Positions 32,977-42,900 of a stretch of DNA of 64,000 nucleotides are shown in pieces. Both the position numbers and the translations under genes were made by a program. Within the stretch, counting starts at the first letter, position 1; every line of letters begins with the position of its first letter. The DNA is from Saccharopolyspora indica (GTDB taxonomy: Bacteria > Actinomycetota > Actinomycetes > Mycobacteriales > Pseudonocardiaceae), in contig NZ_JAQGLB010000007.1 of NCBI RefSeq assembly GCF_027853965.1, positions 186,001 to 250,000 of the forward strand. Reading direction: 5' to 3'. The notes beneath the pieces were generated by a model. The model was given only the letters and a program-made list of their open reading frames with translations. It ran no database searches and was not told where the DNA came from.

Positions 32977-34233
32977 GTGACCGCAAGAAGAATCGCGGCG
33001 TCCACCGCCGCGGCAGCAGCACTCGCCCTGGCCGTGACCGCACCCGCCGCGGCGCAGGACGAGCCGACCACGGCGCCGGACTCGTCGACATCCGTTCCGA
33101 CCACGGCACCGGACACCTCGGCACCAGCGCCGACCACCGCACCGGACACCTCGACGTCGGTGCCGGGCACGTCGATTACCGCCGAACCGGACCCGGGCGA
33201 CGGCGCGATCCAGCAGCGCTACGAGTCGATGTCCGAGCAGGAGCGCGCGGAGGTCGGCGAGCCCGTCGGCGACGAGGTGGTGGTCGACGCGGGCCTGCGC
33301 TGGCAGGAGTTCACCCACGCCCGCTTCTACTGGACGCCGGACACCGACGTCACCGTCGTCCGCGGCCTGATCCACCAGCGGTTCCTGGAGCTGGGCGGGC
33401 ACGACGAGGTCGGGGTTCCGATCACCGACGAGCTGGCCAGCAGCGGCGGGGGCCGCTACAGCGACTTCCGCTCCCGCGACGGCGCGGTGCACTCGGCGAT
33501 CTACTTCTCCACCCGCACCGGCGCGCACCGCGTCGTCGGGCCGATCCTGGAGCACTTCCGCGCGCTGGGCGAGGACGCCCACTTCGGCTTCCCGGCGACC
33601 GACACCCGGCTGACCCCGGACGCGTTCGGCGCCTACAACCACTTCGTGATGCCGGATTCCACCCACCAGGACGCCTCGATCTACTGGACGCAGCCGAACG
33701 GGGCGAACGCGGTGCAGGGCGCGATCCGGGAGAAGTGGGCCGAGAGCGGTTGGGAGGCCGGGCCGTTGGGCTACCCGGTGAGCGACGAGTTGACCGCGCC
33801 GGACGGCGTCGGCCGCTACAACCGGTTCAACGGTGACGGCGCGTTCCCGGCGGGCATCGCGTGGAGCCCGGAGACCGGCGCGCACTCGGTGCAGGGCGTC
33901 ATCGCCCAGCGCTACGTCGAGCTGAGCGGGCCGGGCGGCGTGCTCGGCTACCCGACCTCCGACGAGCTCGGCACGCCGGACGGGCGGGGCCGGTACAACC
34001 ACTTCACCGGCACCGGCGGGGCGTCGATCTACTGGACGCCGCAGACCGGCGCGCACGAGGTGTACGGCGGGATCCGTGCCCGCTGGGCGCAGCTCGGCTG
34101 GGAGCGCTCCTACCTGGGCTACCCGGTGAGCGGCGAGCACGACGTCGAGCCCGGCCGGGCCAGCGACTTCGAGCACGGCGTCATCGAGTGGCACCGCGAC
34201 ACCGGCGAGGTCGTCGACCGCCCGAACCAGTGA
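32977..34233 (+). CDS. Secreted LGFP-repeat wall-binding protein
   Basis: The 418-residue precursor has a signal peptide (about 1-28), a Thr/Pro/Ser-rich stalk (about 30-75, repeats of TTAPD) and five LGFP-type repeats centred on VGVPITDE, FGFPATDT, LGYPVSDE, LGYPTSDE and LGYPVSGE, each preceded by IYWTP/IYFSTR-like strands and G-A-H-x-V. LGFP repeats form a beta-propeller-like unit; in corynebacteria they anchor proteins to arabinogalactan. There is no catalytic domain. Its place between dprE2 and emb genes suggests a structural or scaffold role on the same polymer. GTG 32977 follows AAAAGGGG. Confidence 0.9.
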   Translation: MTARRIAASTAAAAALALAVTAPAAAQDEPTTAPDSSTSVPTTAPDTSAPAPTTAPDTSTSVPGTSITAEPDPGDGAIQQRYESMSEQERAEVGEPVGDEVVVDAGLRWQEFTHARFYWTPDTDVTVVRGLIHQRFLELGGHDEVGVPITDELASSGGGRYSDFRSRDGAVHSAIYFSTRTGAHRVVGPILEHFRALGEDAHFGFPATDTRLTPDAFGAYNHFVMPDSTHQDASIYWTQPNGANAVQGAIREKWAESGWEAGPLGYPVSDELTAPDGVGRYNRFNGDGAFPAGIAWSPETGAHSVQGVIAQRYVELSGPGGVLGYPTSDELGTPDGRGRYNHFTGTGGASIYWTPQTGAHEVYGGIRARWAQLGWERSYLGYPVSGEHDVEPGRASDFEHGVIEWHRDTGEVVDRPNQ

Positions 34234-34242
34234 TCCGCTGAT

Positions 34243-34277
34243 CGCGAGTGGCGGTGGCCGGGCCATCGCCACTCGCG
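34243..34277 (+). terminator. Intrinsic terminator after the LGFP gene
   Basis: CGCGAGTGGCG (34243-34253) and CGCCACTCGCG (34267-34277) form an 11-bp perfect stem, extended by GGCC/GGCC in the loop. Confidence 0.7.
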
Positions 34278-34370
34278 AATTCGCGCGACCCGGGACGCAA
34301 CTGCGCCCCGCGCCGCGCGTCTCTTGAGCAGAAGAGCGTTGGCAGCACTTGTTCAGGGGAGCAACGGAAA

Positions 34371-34916
34371 ATGCGCGTGCACACCATCGGGAAGAGCCTG
34401 CTCGCGGCGACGGTCTGCGTCGTTTCGCTCAGCGCCTGCGGGAACATGTCGGCGTCCACTGAGGACGGCAAGACCGGTGCGGCGAACCTGGTCGCCGCCG
34501 ACGGTTCCGACTCGTGCACGACGGAGCAGCTGGAGCCGACGTTCGTGCTCGCCACCACCGGCAAGGTGGCAGGCCACGTCTCGGTCGCCAACACCGGCAG
34601 CGAGCCCTGCGTGCTGGAGGAGCCCTACCCGACCATCGACTTCAGGAACCGGGACGGCCTCCCCGTCGAGGACGCCAGGTACGTGCAGGGCAACCCCGGC
34701 AGCGGCCCGATCACCCTGGCGCCCGGCGAGTCCGCGGCCGCGGAGCTCGACTGGGACGACATGGGCCCCGAGTGCGTGGCCCGCGTCTGGGCGATGCACC
34801 TCTCGGTCCGCCCGGAGGACCAGCCGAAGTCGGTGGACCCGCTGCTCAACGACAAGCCATGGGTGTTCGACCTGTGCAGCACCGAGGTCACCGTGCACGG
34901 CTGGCAGGAGGTGTGA
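34371..34916 (+). CDS. DUF4232-type lipoprotein
   Basis: The 181-residue precursor begins MRVHTIGKSLLAATV and reaches a lipobox LSAC. The mature domain has paired cysteines (DSCTTEQL, SEPCVLEEPYPTIDFRNRDG, LDWDDMGPEC, VFDLC) and APGESAAAELDW, characteristic of DUF4232, a beta-sandwich domain widespread on actinobacterial surfaces with unknown ligand. ATG 34371 gives the correct signal peptide; upstream in-frame sequence overlaps a terminator. It ends 3 bp before the stop of the convergent GT-C gene. Confidence 0.85.
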   Translation: MRVHTIGKSLLAATVCVVSLSACGNMSASTEDGKTGAANLVAADGSDSCTTEQLEPTFVLATTGKVAGHVSVANTGSEPCVLEEPYPTIDFRNRDGLPVEDARYVQGNPGSGPITLAPGESAAAELDWDDMGPECVARVWAMHLSVRPEDQPKSVDPLLNDKPWVFDLCSTEVTVHGWQEV

Positions 34917-34919
34917 CCG

Positions 34920-36347
34920 TCACCGGGGTTCGAGGACGAGGTGGGCCTCGCCCGCCCAGGTCGAGGTGATGGTCCAGGCCCCGGCCGGGCCCGGCTCGCG
35001 GCGGAGGGTGTGGGTGATCGGGCGCGGGGGCTCCGGGGTGAAGTTGCGGTAGTTGAGCTCCAGCAGCGCGCGGACCGGTGGGCTCGCCGTCGCCAGGCGC
35101 CGGGCCAGCTGGTCCGGGAGGTAGCCGCGATCGGAGAGGCCGTCCACCACCGCGCAGTCGCAGAAGTACGCGAGGGCACCGATCTCGCCCGGGCTGGTGA
35201 CCGTGCCCTCGCCCACCAGGCGGCCGACTTCGGTGCCGACGCGGGCGTAATCCTCGGCGCTCGCCCAGTTCGTCGCGATCGCCGCCTCGCGCCACGGCGT
35301 CCCGTGCGCGGCCGCGAACCACGCCTGCGCGACGAGCAGAGCGCAGCCCAGCAGCAGTGCGAGCTCCCGCCGGATCGCCCCGAGAACACCGGCCAGCAGC
35401 AGGGTGAGGCCGATCATGCTCGGCGCGTAGTACCAGTGGTAAGGCGGAACCCCCAGCAGCGTGTAGACGTAGTAGTGCGCGACCCCGCCGATGCCGAGCA
35501 GCGCCCACGGCCACAACCGCACCGCGCGGCGCAACGGGCGCAGCGCGCACACCACCAGCAGACCGGCCAGGCCGAGCAGCGGCGGGATCAGCGAAATCAC
35601 CACCGCCGTCGGGAAAGCCTCGTGGTAGAGCCAGAGCCCGTTGCTGAAGTCCCAGTCGCCCCAGGACTTCTGCAGCTGCTTGATGACCAGCGTGTCCGGC
35701 ACCGCGGAGCCGAAGTGGAACCAGCTGAAGGTGAACCAGGGCAGGGCGATCGCGGCGGCGCTCAGCAGCCAGCGCCACCAGCCGCGCCACAGCGCCGGCC
35801 TGCCGATCAGCACCACCAGCACGAAGACCGCCAGATCCAGCCTGGTCAGCGCGAGCAGCCCGGCCGCCACTCCGAACAGGACCGGCCTGACCTGCACCGA
35901 TGCCAGCAGCAACAGGCCGAGCAGCGCCGCGGCCAGCGTCATCTCCAAACCGACCGACGAGAGCACCAGCGGATTGCCCGCGACCAGCAGCGCGCCCAGC
36001 GGCCCCGCCCAGCCGGGCAGTCCCGAACTGCGGGCGGCGGCGCGCAGCAGCAGTGCCAGCGCGATGTTGGCCAGGACGAACACCGCGCCCAGGGCGACGA
36101 CGGGCTGCCTCAGCACCGCCGTGAACGCGGCGAGGACGAGCACGTTCAGCGGCGCGGTCGCGGAGTTCGACACCTCGCCACCGATCAGGCCCCAATGGCC
36201 GTGGAACGCCAGGTTCCGGGCGTAGCTCAGCGTGATGTAGGCGTCATCGATCAGGGCACCGTGCACCGCCCAGAACACCACCGCGGCAACCGCTCCGACG
36301 ACCACCGCCCACCCCGGCCAGCCGCTCCTGCCCCGCTTCTCGTCCAC
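34920..36347 (-). CDS. Polytopic GT-C glycosyltransferase, AftB-like
   Basis: The 475-residue protein has about ten transmembrane helices. The first extracytoplasmic loop carries DDAYITLSYARNLAFHGHWG, with the GT-C catalytic Asp pair, and NSATAPLNVLVLA. The soluble C-terminal part includes GALAYFCDCAVVDGLSDRGYLP, reminiscent of the C-terminal domain of AftB (Rv3805c), which adds terminal beta-1,2-arabinofuranose from decaprenyl-phospho-arabinose. I call it AftB-like at moderate confidence; other polyprenyl-phosphate-sugar transferases share these features. The start is uncertain: GTG 36347 is used, with no good ribosome binding site; a TTG upstream near GAGGGTG is possible. Divergent from the next emb gene. 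Confidence 0.65.
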   Translation of the reverse strand: MDEKRGRSGWPGWAVVVGAVAAVVFWAVHGALIDDAYITLSYARNLAFHGHWGLIGGEVSNSATAPLNVLVLAAFTAVLRQPVVALGAVFVLANIALALLLRAAARSSGLPGWAGPLGALLVAGNPLVLSSVGLEMTLAAALLGLLLLASVQVRPVLFGVAAGLLALTRLDLAVFVLVVLIGRPALWRGWWRWLLSAAAIALPWFTFSWFHFGSAVPDTLVIKQLQKSWGDWDFSNGLWLYHEAFPTAVVISLIPPLLGLAGLLVVCALRPLRRAVRLWPWALLGIGGVAHYYVYTLLGVPPYHWYYAPSMIGLTLLLAGVLGAIRRELALLLGCALLVAQAWFAAAHGTPWREAAIATNWASAEDYARVGTEVGRLVGEGTVTSPGEIGALAYFCDCAVVDGLSDRGYLPDQLARRLATASPPVRALLELNYRNFTPEPPRPITHTLRREPGPAGAWTITSTWAGEAHLVLEPR

Positions 36348-36589
36348 GTCGACGCAGGTCCAACCGTGGTCCGGGCGCAATGCGGCACCCTCTGCAACAC
36401 GCACTCGCGCTCTCCCCTCCGCTCGACGTGTGCACGCCGCTGCGGACGGGTTCGTTGCCCCGATCGGGGAACTCGTTGTGTGATGCCTATCGTCAGTCGG
36501 CCGGACGAATTCGGCGCGCGGCGGCGGTGCTCGCGCAACACGTTCGACAGGATTACCCGCGGCGCCCCAGAAAAACGCCGGGAGGACTT

Positions 36590-39500
36590 TTGGAGCACCC
36601 GAGCAGCTCCGCGCAGCTCGAACGACCCGCCGAGCCCGAGCCGGCCGAGCCACCGCGCAAGTCCCGGCTCGGCCGGTGGCTGGCGCACCTGCTCGCGCTC
36701 TGCGTCGGCGTCATCGGGCTGGTCTGCGCGTTATCGCTGCCGTTCGCGCCGGTGTCGGTGGATCGCACCGAGGTGCACTGGCCGGGCGCGCGGGCCGAGA
36801 CCACGACCGCGCTCTTCACGCCCTACCGGCCGGCCGCGTTCGAGGCGTCCGTGCCGTGCCCGGTGCTGCGCAACGCGCTGGAGCGGCCGGGGCGGACCAC
36901 CGTTCTGACCACGCTGCCGCCGGGCAGCGACCGCGAAGGCCTGGTGCTCACGACCGAGGACGGCAAGCCGCGGCTGCTGCTCGGCCAGCAGCAGGTCCAG
37001 CTGCCGCCGAACGCCTGCCGACTGGACATCAGCGCCGACGCGCAGAGCTCGCTGGTGACCGTCGACGGCCGGACACCGATCGCGCTGCCCGGCCTCGCCG
37101 CGCCGGAGATCTTCACCTTCGCCACCGACCTCGATCCCGAGCAGCTGACCGGGATCTCCGTCACGGCCCGCACGTTCTCCTGGTTCGACACCTCGCCCAC
37201 CGAGGTCAAGACGACCCTGATCACCGCCGCGCTGGCGCTCGCGCTGGTCTCGCTGCTCCTGCTCCTGGTGCACGCCCCACCGGCGTTCCGCTCGATCCGG
37301 GTGGCGCTCACGCCGCTGCCGGTGGACCTCGCGGTCGCCGCCGTGCTGGCCGGATGGCTGGTCATCGGCCCGCTGACCGACGACGACGGCTTCGCGATGA
37401 TGACCGTCCGCAACTACGACGACGCCGGGGACATCGGCAACTACTACCGCTGGTTCAACGCGTCGGAAACGCCGTTCACCCTGGTCCAGCACCTGATGCG
37501 GTGGTGGTCGGCGGACGACCTGACGCCCGTTTGGCTCCGGGTGCCCAGCGCGGTGGCCGGTCTGCTGACCTGGTTCGTCGTCAGCCGCGGCATCGTGGCA
37601 CCGGTCTGCCGGGGCACCCGGCGGTTCCCGCTGCACCTGGTCACCGCGGTGTTCTTCCTGGCCTGCTGGCTGCCGTTCGGCCTGGGCATCCGGCCCGAAC
37701 CGTTCCTCGCGCTGGGCACGTCCGCGCTGGTCGCGGCGCTGCTGAAGCTCGACCGGACGCGCGCCCCGCAGCTGTGGCTGGGCATCGCGGCGCTGACCGC
37801 GGGGCTGACCGTGGCGATCACCCCCACCGGCGTCAGCGCGCTGATCATCGTGCTGGTCTTCGCGCCGCGCATCTGGCGGGTGCTGGCCCAGCCCGGCGCG
37901 CTGCCGCGCTGGGTGCTGGTGCCGACCCGCGCGGCGCTGGCCGCGTGCCTGGCGGGGACCGGTCTGGTGGCGATGTTCGCCGACTCGTCGTGGCGCGGTG
38001 TCATGGCGGCCACCGAGATCCACGACGAGTTCGGGCCGAGCCTGGGCTGGTACCAGGAGATCGACCGGTACGCGGCGCTGCTGGGCACCTGGATCTGGGG
38101 CACCTCGGCGAAGCGACTGGCGGTGTTCCTGGTGATCACCGCCGCGCTGCTCGCCGGTGCCTGCGCGATGCGGCAGATCCACCGCTGGACCTCGGTGGGC
38201 GACCTGCCGGTGCTGCTCGGCGCCGCGGTCGCGGTGCTGGCCGCGCTGTGGCTGACGCCGTCGAAGTGGACCCACCACTTCGGCTCGCTGGCCGGGGTCG
38301 GATCGGCGCTGCTCGCGGTGGTCGTGGTGGTGCTGCTGCGGGTCGGCAGGCTCCAGCACGCGAAGCGGGAGGCCCGGCTGCTCGGCGCGATCGGCGCGAT
38401 CGCGGCGTCCTTGGCCGCGGCGCTGGCGTTCATGGGCCCGAACATCTGGCCGATGCAGTCCGACTTCGCCGTGCCGTGGTCGGATTCCCCGGTGCGGCCC
38501 GGTGTTCCGCTGGACAGCCCCGCGTTCTGGCTCGCCGGAGCCGTCCTCATCGGACTGCTCGCGCTCAGCTTCCTGCACCTGCGCACGGCGGTGTGGTCAC
38601 GGCCGCGCAACCGTCTGATGTGGACGATCATGCCCGCATCGGTGCTCAGCGGGGCGGCGCTGGCCTCGGTGCTGGTGCTGCTCGGCTCGCTCGCCGCCGC
38701 ACCGCAGGTCATGGGAGACCGGTTCTCCGTGGCGCGGATGAACTGGCAGGGCCTGCGGAGCGGCACCTGCGGGCTGGAGGACGAGGTCCAGGCGCTGCCC
38801 GTCGCCGAGCAGCTGTGGCCGCTGGTCGGGAAGGCCGAGCTGGACGGCTTCACCGAAGGTGGCGCGCCGCCGCAGGAAGCGGACGTGACCAACGGCGAAC
38901 CGCTGCAGGTGACGCCGCCGGAGACCGAACCGGAGAAGGGCCCGCGCGACGAGGTGCAGGCGACGTCGGCGAGCGAGCACTCCTGGACGAGCCGCACCGG
39001 CGGCCCGCAGAACACCGGCTCGCTGATCAGCCCGTGGTTCGGGATGCCGCAGCTGACCAACGACCAGGCGCTGTCGCTGTGGATCGCCGGGCGGCCCGAG
39101 CAGGGCAACTCGCTGGTGCTGGAGTTCGCCGCCGCGGACCGCCCGCTGGGCGTCCGCGAACTGCGCGACCCGCCGCCGACGGACCTGCCGTTCGACGACC
39201 CGCGCCACGGCCGGCCCGTCGACTGGCGCAACTTCCGCGACTGGCGACTGCACACCATCGACGCCCGCGACGTCCCGCGCGGCGCGGACCGGGTGCGGAT
39301 CCTCGGCGAGGACCGCACCACCGACGAGCAGGGCTGGCTGGCGGTGAGCGGCCCGGTGGTGCGCGACGTGGTGCCGCTGCGGCAGGCGCTCGACGCCCGC
39401 GGGCCCGCGCTGATCGACTGGACGATGAGCTTCGTCTTCCCGTGCCGCAGCGACTACCCGCAGGTCGCGGGCGGGGTGGCGAGCAGTCCGCGGCTGATGG

Positions 39501-39748
39501 TGACCCCGCCGACCGGTGACTGGGGAATGGCCGTCGACCCGGGCTGGGGCGGGGTCTTCGCGGGCGCGACGATGCTCTCCCGCCGCATCGAGATCCCCAC
39601 CCGGCTGCGCGGCGCGCCCGGCCACACCTGGGGCCACCTCTACGCGGTCAGCTACGGCATCGAACGCGACGCCTACACGACGACCCGCACCCGCGAAACG
39701 ATCGGCGGAGCCCACGGCGACCCCCCGTACCCCTTCAAGGAGCACTGA
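36590..39748 (+). CDS. emb: Arabinosyltransferase, EmbA-like, copy 1 (GT53)
   Basis: The 1052-residue membrane enzyme starts at a TTG (36590) that follows GGGAGGAC, a start confirmed by its alignment with the next emb gene (both begin with an acidic leader and PRKSRL). TM1 is at about 25-47; the extracytoplasmic domain has PVLRNALERPGR; the acid motif is LTDDDGFAMMTVRN (Asp264-266), and GNYYRWFNASETPF follows, as in the EmbA branch. The C-terminal ~350 residues form the carbohydrate-binding region. It should work as a heterodimer partner in arabinan branching. It is followed 155 bp later by a second EmbA-like gene, with a single family A palindrome between them. Confidence 0.92.
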   Translation: MEHPSSSAQLERPAEPEPAEPPRKSRLGRWLAHLLALCVGVIGLVCALSLPFAPVSVDRTEVHWPGARAETTTALFTPYRPAAFEASVPCPVLRNALERPGRTTVLTTLPPGSDREGLVLTTEDGKPRLLLGQQQVQLPPNACRLDISADAQSSLVTVDGRTPIALPGLAAPEIFTFATDLDPEQLTGISVTARTFSWFDTSPTEVKTTLITAALALALVSLLLLLVHAPPAFRSIRVALTPLPVDLAVAAVLAGWLVIGPLTDDDGFAMMTVRNYDDAGDIGNYYRWFNASETPFTLVQHLMRWWSADDLTPVWLRVPSAVAGLLTWFVVSRGIVAPVCRGTRRFPLHLVTAVFFLACWLPFGLGIRPEPFLALGTSALVAALLKLDRTRAPQLWLGIAALTAGLTVAITPTGVSALIIVLVFAPRIWRVLAQPGALPRWVLVPTRAALAACLAGTGLVAMFADSSWRGVMAATEIHDEFGPSLGWYQEIDRYAALLGTWIWGTSAKRLAVFLVITAALLAGACAMRQIHRWTSVGDLPVLLGAAVAVLAALWLTPSKWTHHFGSLAGVGSALLAVVVVVLLRVGRLQHAKREARLLGAIGAIAASLAAALAFMGPNIWPMQSDFAVPWSDSPVRPGVPLDSPAFWLAGAVLIGLLALSFLHLRTAVWSRPRNRLMWTIMPASVLSGAALASVLVLLGSLAAAPQVMGDRFSVARMNWQGLRSGTCGLEDEVQALPVAEQLWPLVGKAELDGFTEGGAPPQEADVTNGEPLQVTPPETEPEKGPRDEVQATSASEHSWTSRTGGPQNTGSLISPWFGMPQLTNDQALSLWIAGRPEQGNSLVLEFAAADRPLGVRELRDPPPTDLPFDDPRHGRPVDWRNFRDWRLHTIDARDVPRGADRVRILGEDRTTDEQGWLAVSGPVVRDVVPLRQALDARGPALIDWTMSFVFPCRSDYPQVAGGVASSPRLMVTPPTGDWGMAVDPGWGGVFAGATMLSRRIEIPTRLRGAPGHTWGHLYAVSYGIERDAYTTTRTRETIGGAHGDPPYPFKEH

Positions 39749-39766
39749 CCGCCTCACCCGGGCGGC

Positions 39767-39790
39767 GGTCAATTTCGTACGAAATTGACC
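39767..39790. repeat. Family A palindrome, single unit
   Basis: One 24-bp unit lies between two emb genes. The bases just before it (CCTCACCCGGGCGG) preserve half of the usual spacer palindrome, so a second unit may have been lost. Confidence 0.85.
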
Positions 39791-39903
39791 AAGCCCTGCG
39801 CGGGGCGGGGAGACGGGTGACGCCCGTTCAGGTGCTGCGGGATCCGGTCGGCTGGCTGAAACTGGTTCGCATTGTGCATCCAGCCAGTTGACCGGGGGGC
39901 ATC

Positions 39904-42900
39904 GTGGCGGACCGGGCGGGAGCGGCGGAGCTCGATCGCCCGCTGCCCGCACCGGCCCCGCGCAAGAGCCGGTTGCCCGGCGCCGTCGGGTTGCTCGTCG
40001 GAGTGCTGGGCGTGCTGGTCGCGCTCGCCGTGCCGCTGGCGCCGGTGATCACCCAGCAGGTCACCGCGACCTGGCCGAAAGCCGGGCAGCTGCCCGAGAG
40101 CACGCTGGCCTTCGTCGTGCCGTACCACCCGGCCGAGGTCCACGCGCGCGTCCCGTGCCCGGTGGTCCGCGCCGGGCAGCAGCGCGGCACCCCGACCACG
40201 CTGGTCGCCAGCCGACCGCCCGGCCAGCCCACCGAGGGCTTCGCCGTCACCACCGCGAACGACCACGTGATCGCCCTGGTCGGCGGCCGCGAAGCGCTGC
40301 GCGCGCCGATCACCGCGGCCTGCGACGTCGCAATCGACGCCGACAGCGCAGGCAGCCGGGCGCGGATCGGCGACCAGGTGGTGGAGCTGCCCGGCGTGCG
40401 AATCCGGGACGTCGTCGCGTTCGCCACCGACCTCGAACCCGAGCGGGCCGCCGGCCTCCAGGTCCGCGTGACCACGGCGAACTGGTTCGAGAACTCCCCC
40501 ACCACGACCAAGATCCTCCTGATCGCAACCCAGGCCGTCCTGGTCCTCCTGGCCTTCGCCGCCCTCCTCGCCCACGACCGGTCCCGCCGGAGGCACGCGA
40601 TTTCAACGGAAATCGGATCTCCGACTTCAATGGAAGTTGCGGATCATCGGCGTGTCGCCGTCGGACACTCCGACGGAGCGTCGGACGGTGACGCGATTTC
40701 AATGGAAATCAGACGTCCGGCTTCCATTGAAATCGCGGCGCGCAGGCGGACTCCGGCGCTCGGGCACCTCGTCGATCTCGGCCTGTTCGCCGTGCTCGCC
40801 GGCTGGTGGGTGCTCGGGCCCACCACACCGGACGACTCGTTCGCCGCGATGACCGTCCGCAACGGCCTGCTGACCGGCGACATCGGCAACTACTACCGCT
40901 GGGAGAACGCCTCCGAAGCCCCGTTCACGCTGGTCCAGCACCTGCTCGAACCCGTCGCCGCGTGGAGCGCCAACCCGCTCGCGCTGCGCATCCCGAGCGT
41001 GGTCGCGGCCGCGCTGACCTGGCTCGTGCTCAGCCGCGGCATCCTCGGCGCGGTGCTGCCGGAGCACTCCCGGCGCAGTCCGGTCCGGCTGCTGGCCGCG
41101 GTGAGCTTCCTGGCCTGGTGGCTGCCGTTCGGCCTGGGCGTGCGGCCGGAACCGTTCGAAGCGCTGGGCCTGGCCGCGGTGCTGGCCTGCGCACTCCAAG
41201 CGGTGCGGCGCGACCGGGTCGCGTGGCTGGGGCTCGCCGCGCTGGCCGCCGGGCTGTCGGTCGCGGTGAACCCGATGGGCATCACCGCGCTCGTGCCGTT
41301 CGCGGTGCTCGCACCGCAGCTGCGGCGGCTGCTCAGCGCACCGGTCGTGGCGCTGCTCGGCGGTATCGCCGCCGTCGGCGTGGTGGCGATGTTCGCCGAC
41401 CAGTCGCTGTTCGGCGTCCGGAAGGCGACCGAGCTGCACGCCCAGTACGGGCCGGACGTGCCCTGGTTCCAGGAGGTCCTGCGCTACCAGTACCTGCTGG
41501 GCTTCGACCTGCAGGGCGACGTCGCCCGGCGTGCTCCGGTGCTGCTGACCGCGCTCGTCGCCGGCTGCAGCGGCTTGCTGCTGCTGCGCGGCGCCCGGCG
41601 CCTGCCCGGCATGGCGCTGGCGCACGTACCGCCGCTCTGCCTGCTGCTGAGCGTCGTCCTGATGATCACGACACCCTCCAAATGGACGCACTATTTCGGC
41701 GCGCTGGCCGGAGTGGGAGCCGCTACGCTGACCGCAGGTGCGGTCCTGATCACGTTCGCCGCCCGGCACCTCGCCCGCGACCGGGTGGTGCTGGTGGCGG
41801 GTGGGCTGTGCACCGCCCTCGCCGCGCTCGCCGCGGCGCTGGCGTTCGCTGGAAAGAACAACTGGTTCCTGCACTCCCAGTTCGGAGTGCCTTGGGGAGA
41901 GCAGCCGGTGCGGCCGCTGAACAACCCCGCGTGGTGGTTGATCGCGGTGGTCGTGCTGCTGGCGGTGTCCGTCCTGCGTGGACGCTCCGGCGGGGTTCGG
42001 CGGCTGCTCGTCCGGATTCCCGCGCTGGTCGGCGTGGGCGCGGTGGGGGTGACGGTGGCGATCGTGCTCGGTTCGTTCGTCCTCGCGCCCATCCGGCAGG
42101 CCGACGCCTACTCCATCGGTGGTCAGGGCCTGGCCGCGCTGTCCGGCGGCAGCTGCGGCATCGCGGACCACGTCGTCGCCACCCCGGACGTCCCCGGCGG
42201 CGCGCTGGTGTCGAGCGGGCCTGCCGAGAGCTACGGCTTCAGCGCGGGAACCGGGCACGCACAGGAGTTCGCGCCGCCCGGAGGAGTGCGCGAGTTCTGG
42301 GGCAGCCTCGGCGGCGGCCAGATCTCCACCGGCGAGCTCACCACCGGCTGGTACGCGCTGCCCGCGCTCGCCCCGGACCAGGAGCTCGCGGTGGCGGTCG
42401 CCGGGCGGAGCGGCGACGGCAACCGGGTGGCGCTGGAATTCGCCTCCCCCACCGGCGTCCTCGGCGAGCGCGTCCTGGACGACACCTGGCTGGACGCCGA
42501 CGAGCGCCCGGCCTACCCCAGCGACCACGTGGCGCCGGACCTCCCGCAGGACCACCCGGCGTGGCGCGACCTGCCCGTCGCCGCCCAGGACATCCCGGCC
42601 GGGACGACCGCGGTGCGGATCCGCGCGGTGGACGGCACCACCGATCCGGCCGGTTGGCTCGCGGTGGCCGGACCGCGCGTCCGGGACGTCGTGCCGCTCG
42701 CCGAGCACCTGCGCGGCGAGGCACCGGTCCTGGTGGACTGGTCGATGACCTGGAACGCGCCGTGCCTGCAGGACATGCCGCGGGTGGCGGGCGGACTGGT
42801 CGAGCCGCCGACGCACCTGGTGGTCCCGCCGAGCGGCACGGGTTTCGGCGGCAGCGCCGCGTACGTCCGCGGCATCGGCGGTGTCTTCGCCGGTGTGCGG

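Noticed and set aside
40596..40737. Frameshift or pseudogene in the third emb gene
   Set aside because: The inserted repeats keep the frame and all downstream motifs are intact, so the gene is treated as functional.
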